From: Pelagibacteraceae bacterium AG-390-A23 | GTDB lineage: Bacteria; Pseudomonadota; Alphaproteobacteria; Pelagibacterales; Pelagibacteraceae | Assembly (NCBI GenBank): GCA_003279775.1 | Contig: QCGW01000007.1 | Coordinates: 1-51,051, forward strand | Direction of reading: 5' to 3' | Length of the DNA stretch: 51,051 bases | In this document: piece after piece, positions 42,345 through 50,288 of the stretch | Layout of the letters: the number at the start of each line of letters is the position of its first letter | Position numbering within the stretch: position 1 is the first letter of the stretch | The notes under the pieces: model-generated | What the model was told of the DNA's origin: nothing | The model's database searches: none | Seen by the model: only the letters and a program-made list of their open reading frames with translations | Program-made: the position numbers and the translations under genes

Positions 42345-43141
42345 TAATTATCTTTCCCCATTATTTCTTCTTCCATGTTCCAAATCATGGATAAAATTTC
42401 TTCTCTTGTAGATGAAAATTCTTTATTTTTTTTAATTTCTCTTAAATCTTGAGTAAGACCCATTTCTGCAAATGGAAGATTATACTCTTTATGTATACGC
42501 CCTGGTCTTGGCGCCATTACATATAATCTTTCTCCAAGTAACAATGCTTCTTCAACAGAGTGAGTAATTAAGATAATAGTTTTTCCTGTTTCCTTCCAAA
42601 TTTTTAAAACTAAAGACTGCATCTTTTCTCTTGTTAATGCATCTAATGCCCCTAATGGTTCATCCATTAAAATCAAATCAGGATCATTGATTAAACATCT
42701 TGCAAGCGCAACTCTTTGCTGCATACCTCCAGATAATTGATAAGTAGGTGTGTTGCCAAAACCTTTAAGTCCAACTATATCTAACCACTCATCAACTTTC
42801 TTAGCTGTAACTTTAGGATCTTCTTTTTTCATCCTCAGTCCAAAATTTACATTCTCAGCTACCGTTAACCATTCAAATAAAGCACCTTGTTGAAAAACCA
42901 TTCCTCTTTCAACACCAGGTCCATCAATTTCGTTATTGTTTAGTGTTATTTTTCCTGAAGTAGGTCTTAAAAATCCAGCAGTAATATTTAATAAAGTTGT
43001 TTTTCCACAACCAGAAGGACCAAGCACTGTAAGCAGTTCTCCTTTTTTCAAAGTAAAGCTTACGTCCTTTAAAGCATGAACTGTTTCCCCTTTAGGAGTT
43101 TTAAAAATCATGTTCAGATTTTGAGAAATCAGATCACTCAT
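42344..43141 (-). CDS. tauB: Taurine-type ABC transporter ATP-binding protein
   Basis: A 265-residue ATPase of the SsuB/TauB group. Walker A is GPSGCGKTTLLN, Q-loop VFQQGALFEWLTV, signature LSGGMQQRVALARCL, Walker B LILMDEPLGALDALTREKMQ, H-loop LITHSVEEALLLGERLYVMAPRPGRI (the last motif is typical of nitrate/taurine/sulfonate ATPases). It lies between tauA, behind a strong terminator-like hairpin, and tauC, which it overlaps by one base. Confidence 0.92.
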   Translation of the reverse strand: MSDLISQNLNMIFKTPKGETVHALKDVSFTLKKGELLTVLGPSGCGKTTLLNITAGFLRPTSGKITLNNNEIDGPGVERGMVFQQGALFEWLTVAENVNFGLRMKKEDPKVTAKKVDEWLDIVGLKGFGNTPTYQLSGGMQQRVALARCLINDPDLILMDEPLGALDALTREKMQSLVLKIWKETGKTIILITHSVEEALLLGERLYVMAPRPGRIHKEYNLPFAEMGLTQDLREIKKNKEFSSTREEILSMIWNMEEEIMGKDN

Positions 43142-43164
43142 AAGTGCCTTATATTAGAAATTTT

Positions 43165-43205
43165 ATAAAAAAAATAGGCACCAATTATAAAATCAGTGCC
43201 TATTT
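43165..43205 (-). terminator. Strong hairpin with T-run after tauA
   Basis: On the minus strand, AAATAGGCAC (43205-43196) and GTGCCTATTT (43181-43172) form a perfect 10-bp stem with a 14-base loop, directly followed by a run of T residues (A-run 43167-43174 on the plus strand). It starts 23 bases after the tauA stop. This is the best rho-independent terminator in the window. Because tauB follows, it probably limits read-through, keeping binding protein high and permease low. Confidence 0.85.
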
Positions 43206-43227
43206 AAAAAGTTTTAAACCCTTAAAA

Positions 43228-44169
43228 TTATAAAGGTAAGAAACTTGTATCTACAGCTCCTCCTGGAGTTCCCATTCCTTTTAGGAAACCATCAAGATTA
43301 CCACTTTCCATAGATTGTTTAGTTTCTTCTGGAGTTAAGAATTTGAAACCACTTAAAGTGTCTTTCATATCCGCAACTGTCATTTCAGAAGCTTTCGCCA
43401 TTGCGTTCATGTCAGCTTTACCAGCTTTGTATCTAGCATTAGCTTCATGAGTAACTTCGATGAAAGTTCTTAACATACCTGGGTTTTCTTTCATGAATTT
43501 ATCTGTAACAGAAGTGATATCTATACCTAAGATACCAGCCGCTCTAGCTTCATCTACAGTTAAAAGTCTTGATCCAACTGCAGTTGCTGCTTTGATAGAA
43601 TTACCACCAAATAAACATGCCATTACAACATCACCGCTTACTAATGCAGCAGCACCTTCTTCTGGGTCCATTTGAATAATGTCCATTTTACTTCTGTCAG
43701 CACCAACAACTTTCATACTTTCATCAAAAACGTATTCAGCCATTGTTCCTAGTGGAACAGCAACTTTTTTACCTTCTAATTCAGTAGCGTTTGCTTTTGT
43801 AATTCCAGAAGCGTTAGATGTAACACATGTAGTTCCACCCATTCCGTATTCCATAGCAATATCAACTAATTTGATAGGTGCATTTGATTTTACAGCATTG
43901 ATAAAAGGTACTAATCCTTGAGAGTAAGAAATATCAATATCTCCTGCTAACATTGCATCAGTCATAGCTCCACCGTTAGTGAAGTTTGTCCATTTAACTG
44001 GAACACCAAGAGCTTTAGCAAAATTCTTTTTCTGCATGTCTTCTAAATTTGGGCTTGGCCATTCTAGAAAGTATGCAACTCTAACTTCATTTGCAGCTGA
44101 ATTAGCAACTGAAATTGATAGGTTAAGTGCAAAAATAGATCCTAGAATAAAACTTAGTATTTTTTTCAT
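43228..44169 (-). CDS. tauA: Taurine-type ABC transporter substrate-binding protein
   Basis: A 313-residue periplasmic protein (signal peptide ending near ANSAANEV). It belongs to the TauA/SsuA group: VRVAYFLEWPSPNLEDMQKKNFAKALG, then NGGAMTDAMLAGDIDISYSQGLVPFINAV and ELEGKKVAVPLGTMAEYVFDESM. The taurine assignment comes mainly from the divergent aminotransferase/alanine dehydrogenase pair. A near-palindrome lies in the shared 182-base promoter region. Confidence 0.9.
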   Translation of the reverse strand: MKKILSFILGSIFALNLSISVANSAANEVRVAYFLEWPSPNLEDMQKKNFAKALGVPVKWTNFTNGGAMTDAMLAGDIDISYSQGLVPFINAVKSNAPIKLVDIAMEYGMGGTTCVTSNASGITKANATELEGKKVAVPLGTMAEYVFDESMKVVGADRSKMDIIQMDPEEGAAALVSGDVVMACLFGGNSIKAATAVGSRLLTVDEARAAGILGIDITSVTDKFMKENPGMLRTFIEVTHEANARYKAGKADMNAMAKASEMTVADMKDTLSGFKFLTPEETKQSMESGNLDGFLKGMGTPGGAVDTSFLPL

Positions 44170-44251
44170 TTATTCCCCTATGTTTAATTAATTAAATTCT
44201 GGATATTTAAATTCAAATTGAGCCCGAAGTAAAACAAAAAAGAAAGTTTAT

Positions 44252-44266
44252 ACAATCATTGGTTGT
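44252..44266. promoter_or_regulatory. Near-palindrome in the tauA/aminotransferase divergent promoter region
   Basis: ACAATCA-T-TGGTTGT is a 15-base inverted repeat with one mismatch. It is flanked on the minus strand by TTGACA (complement of 44266-44271) and a TATAAA-like box (complement of 44246-44251), which would place it inside a tauA promoter, though the spacing is short. It is a candidate operator for coordinated control of uptake and transamination. The rest of this 182-base gap shows nothing specific. Confidence 0.35.
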
Positions 44267-44351
44267 GTCAATAATGTGGTAGTTAATCCATTTATTTTAG
44301 TCTAAAGAGGCCTTAAGATTAAATTAAATTATTTTATAGAAAGAAATTTTT

Positions 44352-45698
44352 ATGAGCACACAAAATAAAACAGCAATTCCAAATTCTTTAAATGAACACT
44401 GGATGCCGTTTACATCTAACAAAGATTTTAAAGAAAACCCAAGATTAATTGTTGAAGCTAAAGGTGTGTATTTAAAAAACCATCAAGGACAAACTCAAAT
44501 TGATGCAAGCTCAGGATTATTTTGTAATCCTTTAGGACATGGAAGAGAAGAAATTATTGAAGCAATAACAAACCAATTAAAAACTCTGGATTATTGTCAA
44601 CCTTTCCAACAAGGATTTGGTGGATCATTTGAATTAGCTACTAGAATTTCAAAACACACTCCAGGGAATTTAAATAGAATGTTTTATACTATTTGTGGTT
44701 CAACTGCTGTTGAAACTGCAATTAAAATTGCAATCGCTTATCACAGAGCAAGAGGAGATAGTCAAAGATTTAGATTTGTTGGTAGAGAAAGAGGTTACCA
44801 TGGTATGAATATTGGTGCGACTTCTGTTGGAGGTATGGTCAATAATGTTAAAACTTTTGCAAGCGTTTTAATGCCAGGTGTGGTTCATATGAGACATACA
44901 CATTTACCAGAACACAAATTTGTAAGTGGTCAACCCGAAACTGGTGTTGAGTTAGCAGAAGATTTAGAAAGAATTTGTATGAACTTTGGAGCTGAAAATA
45001 TAGCAGCTTGTATTGTTGAACCTATTGCAGGATCAACAGGAACATTGGTTCCGCCAAAAGGATATCTACAAAGATTAAGAGAGATTTGTGATAAACATGG
45101 AATACTATTAATTTTTGATGAAGTAATTACTGGATGGGGAAGAACTGGATCTCCATTTGCATCACAAGAGTATGGAGTAACTCCAGACATGATGACAATG
45201 GCAAAAGCTACTACAAATGGAATTAGTCCAATGGGTGTTGTTGCATGTAAAGAAGATATTTATGATGCCATTGCAGAAAATGCTCCTAAAGGAACAATTG
45301 AATTATTTCATGGATATACTTATTCAGGAATTCCAATTTCTGTAGCTGCTGGATTAGCTGTACAAGACATCATTGAAAAAGATGATATTTTCAATAGAGC
45401 TAAAAATTTAGCACCTTATTTTCAAGAAGGTCTAATGTCTTTAAAAGATATTGATGTTGTTGATAACATTAGAGGTTATGGAATGATGGGTGGTATTGAT
45501 ATTGTTATGGATAAAAAACCAGGCGCTGCTGGATTTACTTGTTTCAAACATTGCTATGAAGCTGGAGTGAATTTCAAAGCTACTGGTGATTGTTTAATCA
45601 TTGCTCCAATGTTTATTTGTGAAAAAAAACACATTGATGAGATTATTGAAAAACTTCGAACTGGAATAACAAATTACGCAAAAAGTAAAAAGAATTAA
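44352..45698 (+). CDS. Taurine (omega-amino-acid):pyruvate aminotransferase
   Basis: A 448-residue class III PLP aminotransferase. It starts with NSLNEHWMPFTSNKDFKENPRLI, typical of beta-alanine/taurine:pyruvate enzymes. It has GSTAVETAIKIA, RERGYHGMNIGATSVGG, IVEPIAGSTGTLVPP, LIFDEVITGWGRTG and the PLP lysine K285 (MAKATTNG). It would move the amino group of taurine to pyruvate, giving sulfoacetaldehyde and alanine. It is divergent from tauA and followed after nine bases by alanine dehydrogenase, which is the usual taurine:pyruvate aminotransferase arrangement. Beta-alanine or another omega-amine is an alternative substrate. Confidence 0.9.
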   Translation: MSTQNKTAIPNSLNEHWMPFTSNKDFKENPRLIVEAKGVYLKNHQGQTQIDASSGLFCNPLGHGREEIIEAITNQLKTLDYCQPFQQGFGGSFELATRISKHTPGNLNRMFYTICGSTAVETAIKIAIAYHRARGDSQRFRFVGRERGYHGMNIGATSVGGMVNNVKTFASVLMPGVVHMRHTHLPEHKFVSGQPETGVELAEDLERICMNFGAENIAACIVEPIAGSTGTLVPPKGYLQRLREICDKHGILLIFDEVITGWGRTGSPFASQEYGVTPDMMTMAKATTNGISPMGVVACKEDIYDAIAENAPKGTIELFHGYTYSGIPISVAAGLAVQDIIEKDDIFNRAKNLAPYFQEGLMSLKDIDVVDNIRGYGMMGGIDIVMDKKPGAAGFTCFKHCYEAGVNFKATGDCLIIAPMFICEKKHIDEIIEKLRTGITNYAKSKKN

Positions 45699-45707
45699 TT
45701 TTCGTTT

Positions 45708-46826
45708 ATGAAAATTGGAGTTCCTAAAGAAATTAAGCCTCAGGAAAATAGAATTGGTTTAACACCCGATAGTGTTAAAACCTTAGTTTCTGAGGGTCAT
45801 GAAGTGTTGGTTGAAAACAATGGTGGATTTGAAGCTGGTTTTGAGAATGATCAATATTTAAAAGCTGGGGCTAAAATTGCTGATACAGCTTCTGATATTT
45901 TTAATGATGCAGAAATAATTGTTAAAGTCAAAGAACCTCAAAAAGTAGAAGTTGATATGATTAGAGAAAATCAAATCGTATATACTTATCTTCATTTAGC
46001 TGCTGCAAAAGAATTAACCGAGGGACTAATTAAATCTAAAAGTATTAATATTGCCTACGAAACAGTTACTGATGATAATGGAAGACTACCTTTACTTGCA
46101 CCTATGAGTGCCGTTGCAGGAAGAATGTCAGTACAAGCAGGGGCTCACTGCTTAGAAAAAAATCAAAGTGGCAGAGGTTTACTTTTAGGGGGCGCACCAG
46201 GTGTAACAGGTGGAACTGTAGTAATATTAGGTGGAGGTGTAGTTGGAGAAAATGCTGCAGTGATTGCAACAGGTATGCAAGCAAAAGTTCACATTGTTGA
46301 TAAATCTGAGGCTAGATTAAAACAACTTGTCGAAATGTTTGGAGATAAAATTATTCCAGAACAAAGTGATAAAACAGATTTAGATAAATTAGTTTCTGAG
46401 GCAGATTTATTGGTTGGTGGTGTATTAATTCCAGGAGCAGAAGCTCCAAAATTAATTACCAAAGAAATGATTAAAACTATGAAAAGAGGTTCTGTGATAG
46501 TAGATGTTGCAATTGACCAAGGTGGTTGTGTTGAAACAAGCAAACCTACAACACATGGTGATCCAACATATATTGTTGATGATGTGGTACATTATTGTGT
46601 AGCAAATATGCCTGGTGGTGTTCCTAGAACATCAACATTGGCATTAAATAATGCAACTTTACCTTTCTTAGTTAAACTTGCTAATAAAGGTTATCAAAAA
46701 GCATTAAGTGAAGATAAAAACTTTTTAGCAGGGTTAAATGTTCATAAAGGTCAAGTGACTTACAAAGCTGTTGCTGATGTTTTTGGTTATAATTTTGTAG
46801 ATCCAACAGATGCAATCTTAAATTGA
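45708..46826 (+). CDS. ald: Alanine dehydrogenase
   Basis: A 372-residue NAD-dependent enzyme. Substrate motifs are the N-terminal GVPKEIKPQENRIGLTP (Arg), VKVKEPQ (Lys) and YTYLHLAAAKEL (His). The NAD-binding segment is VVILGGGVVGENAA, and the conserved VDVAIDQGGCVETSKPTTH (Asp) follows. It oxidises alanine to pyruvate and ammonia, and so recycles the amino acceptor for the upstream aminotransferase and releases nitrogen. Standard length and complete. Confidence 0.95.
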   Translation: MKIGVPKEIKPQENRIGLTPDSVKTLVSEGHEVLVENNGGFEAGFENDQYLKAGAKIADTASDIFNDAEIIVKVKEPQKVEVDMIRENQIVYTYLHLAAAKELTEGLIKSKSINIAYETVTDDNGRLPLLAPMSAVAGRMSVQAGAHCLEKNQSGRGLLLGGAPGVTGGTVVILGGGVVGENAAVIATGMQAKVHIVDKSEARLKQLVEMFGDKIIPEQSDKTDLDKLVSEADLLVGGVLIPGAEAPKLITKEMIKTMKRGSVIVDVAIDQGGCVETSKPTTHGDPTYIVDDVVHYCVANMPGGVPRTSTLALNNATLPFLVKLANKGYQKALSEDKNFLAGLNVHKGQVTYKAVADVFGYNFVDPTDAILN

Positions 46827-46828
46827 GA

Positions 46829-46852
46829 TATAATAGTTTTAAAATTATTATA
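46829..46852. repeat. 24-base A/T palindrome between ald and the glycosyltransferase gene
   Basis: TATAATAG-TTTTAAAA-TTATTATA is a palindrome with one mismatched pair. It begins two bases after the ald stop and ends five bases before the next ATG. It contains only A/T apart from one G, so pairing would be weak. Could be a weak terminator, an operator or chance in an A/T-rich gap. Confidence 0.35.
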
Positions 46853-46857
46853 CTTTC

Positions 46858-47592
46858 ATGATTAAAAAAATAATTTTTCAAAAGATAGCTTTTCATAATA
46901 TACAAAAGAAAGATTTATATAAGTATATAGAACAAAAAAAACTTTTTGTTTTTCCCAGCGGGAGCGGAATACCACTAATTATGGAAGATAAAAAATATTA
47001 TTTATCATTAAAAAAAGCAGATTATGTTTTTTTTGATAGTGGATTTTTTGTTTTGCTTTTAAGTATTCTAAAAAATATAAGAGTAGATAAATTTTCTGGA
47101 TTTAAGTTTTTATATATTTTTTTTAATTATTTAAAAAAAAATAAAAATAAAAAAATTTTTTGTATTGATCCTAATACTTTATTTTCAAAATCTAACCAAA
47201 AATATTTAAAAAAAATTGGTATAAAAAAAATTTATAGTTATGTTGCTCCAAATTATAAGCCATCAAATTTGATTGACAAAAAATTAATTAAAAAAATTAA
47301 CAAAATAAAACCCGACTATATTCTAACTAACATTGGTGGTGGTACTCAAGAAATACTTGGTCTTTATTTAAAAAAAAATCTTAAAAATAAAGCCACAATT
47401 ATTTGTACTGGAGGAGCTATTTCTTTTTTTACTGGCGACCAAGCCCCAATATCAAAATTTATTGATAAAATTTATTTAGGCTGGTTACTAAGATTAATCT
47501 TTAATCCATTAATTTTTTATAAAAGATATCTCTATGCTTTGCGATTGTTTCCAATGGTTTTATTTAACAAGGTTAAAGTTGTAAATGGATAA
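46858..47592 (+). CDS. WecG/TagA/CpsF-family glycosyltransferase
   Basis: A 244-residue protein with the family order: an early strand region ending LFVFPSGSGIPLIM, KKADYVFFDSGFFVLLL (usually PDG), central TNIGGGTQEILGLYL (QE motif), then ICTGGAISFFTGDQAPISKFIDKIYLGWLLRLIFNP and a final RYLYALRLFP. These enzymes transfer N-acetylmannosaminuronate-like sugars onto lipid carriers for envelope polysaccharides. No other polysaccharide gene is near. The gene is visibly more A/T- and Lys-rich than ald, with long A runs, so it may be a recent or weakly selected insertion. It overlaps the next gene by eight bases. Confidence 0.78.
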   Translation: MIKKIIFQKIAFHNIQKKDLYKYIEQKKLFVFPSGSGIPLIMEDKKYYLSLKKADYVFFDSGFFVLLLSILKNIRVDKFSGFKFLYIFFNYLKKNKNKKIFCIDPNTLFSKSNQKYLKKIGIKKIYSYVAPNYKPSNLIDKKLIKKINKIKPDYILTNIGGGTQEILGLYLKKNLKNKATIICTGGAISFFTGDQAPISKFIDKIYLGWLLRLIFNPLIFYKRYLYALRLFPMVLFNKVKVVNG

Positions 47593-50029
47593 AGAAATAC
47601 CTAGAGATGCTAAAGCAGTTGTTATAGGAGGAGGTGTTGCTGGTACTTCTTGTGCTTATCATTTAGCAAAATTTGGTTGGAAGGATGTAGTTTTATTAGA
47701 AAGAGATCAATTAACTTCAGGTACAACTTGGCATGCTGCTGGGTTAATAGGTCAATTAGGAGCTACTTCTACTATTACTAAATTAAGAAAATACTCTTTA
47801 GATCTTTACAAAGAGTTAGAAAAAACAACAGGTTTATCAACTGGTCTTAAACAAAATGGTGCAATAACAGTCGCCTCATCACAAGAAAGGATGCAGGAGC
47901 TATTAAGGCAAGCAACAACTGCACAACTATCCAATGTTGAGGTAGAGGTTCTAAATAAAAATAGAATAAAAGAATTATATCCAGTTGTGAAAGATGAAGA
48001 TCTAGTAGGTGGTGTTTACATGCCAAAAGATGGTCAGGCAGATCCAGTTGGAGTTACAAATGTATTGGCTAAAGCCGCTAAAATGCTGGGTGTTCAAATA
48101 TTTGAGAAGTCACCAGTAAAAAAAATATTAGTAAAAAATAAACGCATATGTGGTGTTGAAACTTCTCAAGGAAAGATTGATTGTGAATATGTTGTTTTAG
48201 CTTCAGGAATGTGGTCTAGACAAATTGGAGAAGATATTGGTGTTAGTGTTCCGCTATATCCTAATGAGCACTTCTATGTGATTACAGAGCCAATGAAAGA
48301 TCTTCCAAAAGATTTACCTGTTTTGAGGGATTACAATGCTTGTCTTTATTTAAAAGAAGATGCTGGAAAAATGTTAGTTGGAATTTTCGAACCTAATGCA
48401 AAACCTGCTTTTAAAGATAGTGGAATAGTTCCTGATGATTTTTCATTTGGAGAATTTCCTGATGATTTTGATCATTTTGAACCTTATCTTGAAAAATCTT
48501 TTCACAGACTTCCAGTGTTAGAAAACGCAGGTATAAGAAAATTTTTTTCAGGACCCGAGTCGTTTACACCTGATACACAGTATTTACTTGGGGAAACACC
48601 AGAAGTTAAAAATCTTTATACATGTTGTGGTTTTAATAGTATTGGAATAGCAAGTTCTGGAGGGGCAGGAAGAGTAACTGCGGAATGGATGATTAATGGT
48701 CATATAAATGAAGATTTATTTTCACTAGATATAAAGAGATTTCAAAAATTTCATTCATCTAAAAAATTTATCATGGATAGGGTTACGGAAACCTTAGGGG
48801 ATTTATACGGTATGCATTGGCCGTACAAACAACATACAACCTCAAGAAATGAAAAATTATTACCTTATCACGAAGAATTAAAAAAAGCTGGTGCATGTTT
48901 TGGTGTAGTAGGAGGGTTTGAAAGACCTATGTGGTATTCTTTAAATGGAGAAAAACCAAAATATGAATATAGTTTTAACTATCAAAATTGGTATCCATCA
49001 GCAAAACATGAAACCATAAATGCTAGAAAAAATGTCGGACTTTTTGATTTTTCAACTTTTTCTAAATTTGATTTAAAAGGTGAGAAAGTTCATAACGATT
49101 TACAAAAAATTTGTACAGCTAACATTAAAAACGAAATAGGCAAATCTACTTATACACAAATGCTAAATGAGGACGGTGGTATTGAAACAGATCTAACAGT
49201 TATTTGTATTGATAAAAATCATTTTAGAATAGTTAGTTCAGCAGCAACAAGAGAAAGAGACAAATACCATATCCTTAAATATTTATCTGATGAAGTTGAA
49301 TTTATTGATGTTACTGAAAGTGTTTGTTGTCTTGGTTTGTTTGGCCCTAAAAGTAGATATATGATTCAAAAAATTAGTGATGATGATTATTCACCAGAAA
49401 ATTTTCAATTTGGATCAGGAAAAAATGTATTGATTGAGAATATAAAAGTTTGGGCACAAAGAATATCTTATGTGGGTGAACTTGGCTTTGAACTATACGT
49501 AAATAAAAACGATGCTTTGGATTTATATAAAATTTTAACTAATGAAGGCAAAAACTTTAATTTATCTCATTGCGGTATGCATGCGATGGACATAATGAGA
49601 ATGGAAAGTGGCTTCTTACATTGGGGCCATGATATTTCTCCAGAGGAAAATCAGTATCAAGCAGGTTTAAATTTTACAATTAGCTACAAAAAAAATGTTA
49701 ATTTTATTGGCAAAGATGCTTTGCTAAAAATTAAAGATAAGCCATTAGATAAAATAATGATGATGTTTACTTTAAAAGATAGTAAACCGGGTGAACCATT
49801 ATTGTTACATGAAGAGCCTATTTATCTAGATGATAAAATAATAGGAAGAACAACATCTGGAAGTTATTCATTCTGCTTTAATAAAAATTTATCATTTGGT
49901 TATGTTAATTCAGGAAATACAATAGAAATACTTAAAAATAAAAATCTATCTATAGAAGTTGAGAAGATTAAATATCCAGTCGAAATTCTCTCAAAACCAT
50001 TAAATTCAAAAGATTTTAGAGGAGTTTAG
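47585..50029 (+). CDS. Dimethylglycine/sarcosine dehydrogenase family protein (FAD-GcvT fusion)
   Basis: An 814-residue protein of two parts. The N-terminal half is a DAO-type flavoprotein (VVIGGGVAGTSCAYHLAKFG; TTWHAAGLIGQLG, where the His corresponds to the covalent FAD His of dimethylglycine dehydrogenase). The C-terminal half (from about residue 420) is a GcvT-like folate domain with ARKNVGLFDFSTFSKFDLKG and GELGFELYV, and AGLNFTISYKKNVNFIGKDAL. It would demethylate dimethylglycine or sarcosine and pass formaldehyde to tetrahydrofolate in the cytosol. This matches the betaine uptake system in the same window. Related methylated amines are possible substrates. Confidence 0.9.
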   Translation: MDKEIPRDAKAVVIGGGVAGTSCAYHLAKFGWKDVVLLERDQLTSGTTWHAAGLIGQLGATSTITKLRKYSLDLYKELEKTTGLSTGLKQNGAITVASSQERMQELLRQATTAQLSNVEVEVLNKNRIKELYPVVKDEDLVGGVYMPKDGQADPVGVTNVLAKAAKMLGVQIFEKSPVKKILVKNKRICGVETSQGKIDCEYVVLASGMWSRQIGEDIGVSVPLYPNEHFYVITEPMKDLPKDLPVLRDYNACLYLKEDAGKMLVGIFEPNAKPAFKDSGIVPDDFSFGEFPDDFDHFEPYLEKSFHRLPVLENAGIRKFFSGPESFTPDTQYLLGETPEVKNLYTCCGFNSIGIASSGGAGRVTAEWMINGHINEDLFSLDIKRFQKFHSSKKFIMDRVTETLGDLYGMHWPYKQHTTSRNEKLLPYHEELKKAGACFGVVGGFERPMWYSLNGEKPKYEYSFNYQNWYPSAKHETINARKNVGLFDFSTFSKFDLKGEKVHNDLQKICTANIKNEIGKSTYTQMLNEDGGIETDLTVICIDKNHFRIVSSAATRERDKYHILKYLSDEVEFIDVTESVCCLGLFGPKSRYMIQKISDDDYSPENFQFGSGKNVLIENIKVWAQRISYVGELGFELYVNKNDALDLYKILTNEGKNFNLSHCGMHAMDIMRMESGFLHWGHDISPEENQYQAGLNFTISYKKNVNFIGKDALLKIKDKPLDKIMMMFTLKDSKPGEPLLLHEEPIYLDDKIIGRTTSGSYSFCFNKNLSFGYVNSGNTIEILKNKNLSIEVEKIKYPVEILSKPLNSKDFRGV

Positions 50030-50078
50030 TTTATTCTAATTTTATTGTATTTAAGCTGATTAGCTGATTAAATTAACT

Positions 50079-50288
50079 GTGAAAAAAAACAATCAAGACA
50101 ATACGTTATTTAGTTCAGATATTGCTCAAAATAAAAATTTAGAAAAAGACAATATTAAAACAACTAATATAAATATTTTGCTTAATAGAGTTAGACAGGA
50201 TAAAAAAAAGACAATTAAGAAAAGATTTACCTTAATAACATTTTTATTAGCTTCAATTTTTTTATTTTCATATTTTATTATTGGCTAA
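50079..50288 (+). CDS. Small tail-anchored membrane protein, related to the 39212-39409 product
   Basis: A 69-residue protein with a GTG start: a polar N-terminus of about 28 residues, then TNINILLNRVRQDKKKTIKKR and one C-terminal TM helix (LITFLLASIFLFSYFIIG). The arrangement and the N.-.L..R....KKK...KR motif match the 65-residue protein at 39212. There is no signal peptide. The 3' end overlaps the convergent gene by 11 bases. Function unknown. Confidence 0.68.
   Translation: MKKNNQDNTLFSSDIAQNKNLEKDNIKTTNINILLNRVRQDKKKTIKKRFTLITFLLASIFLFSYFIIG

Noticed and set aside
50050-50070. Short direct repeat CTGATTAG/CTGATTAA before the second miniprotein
   Set aside because: Only about eight bases, A/T-rich, single occurrence; chance is a sufficient explanation.
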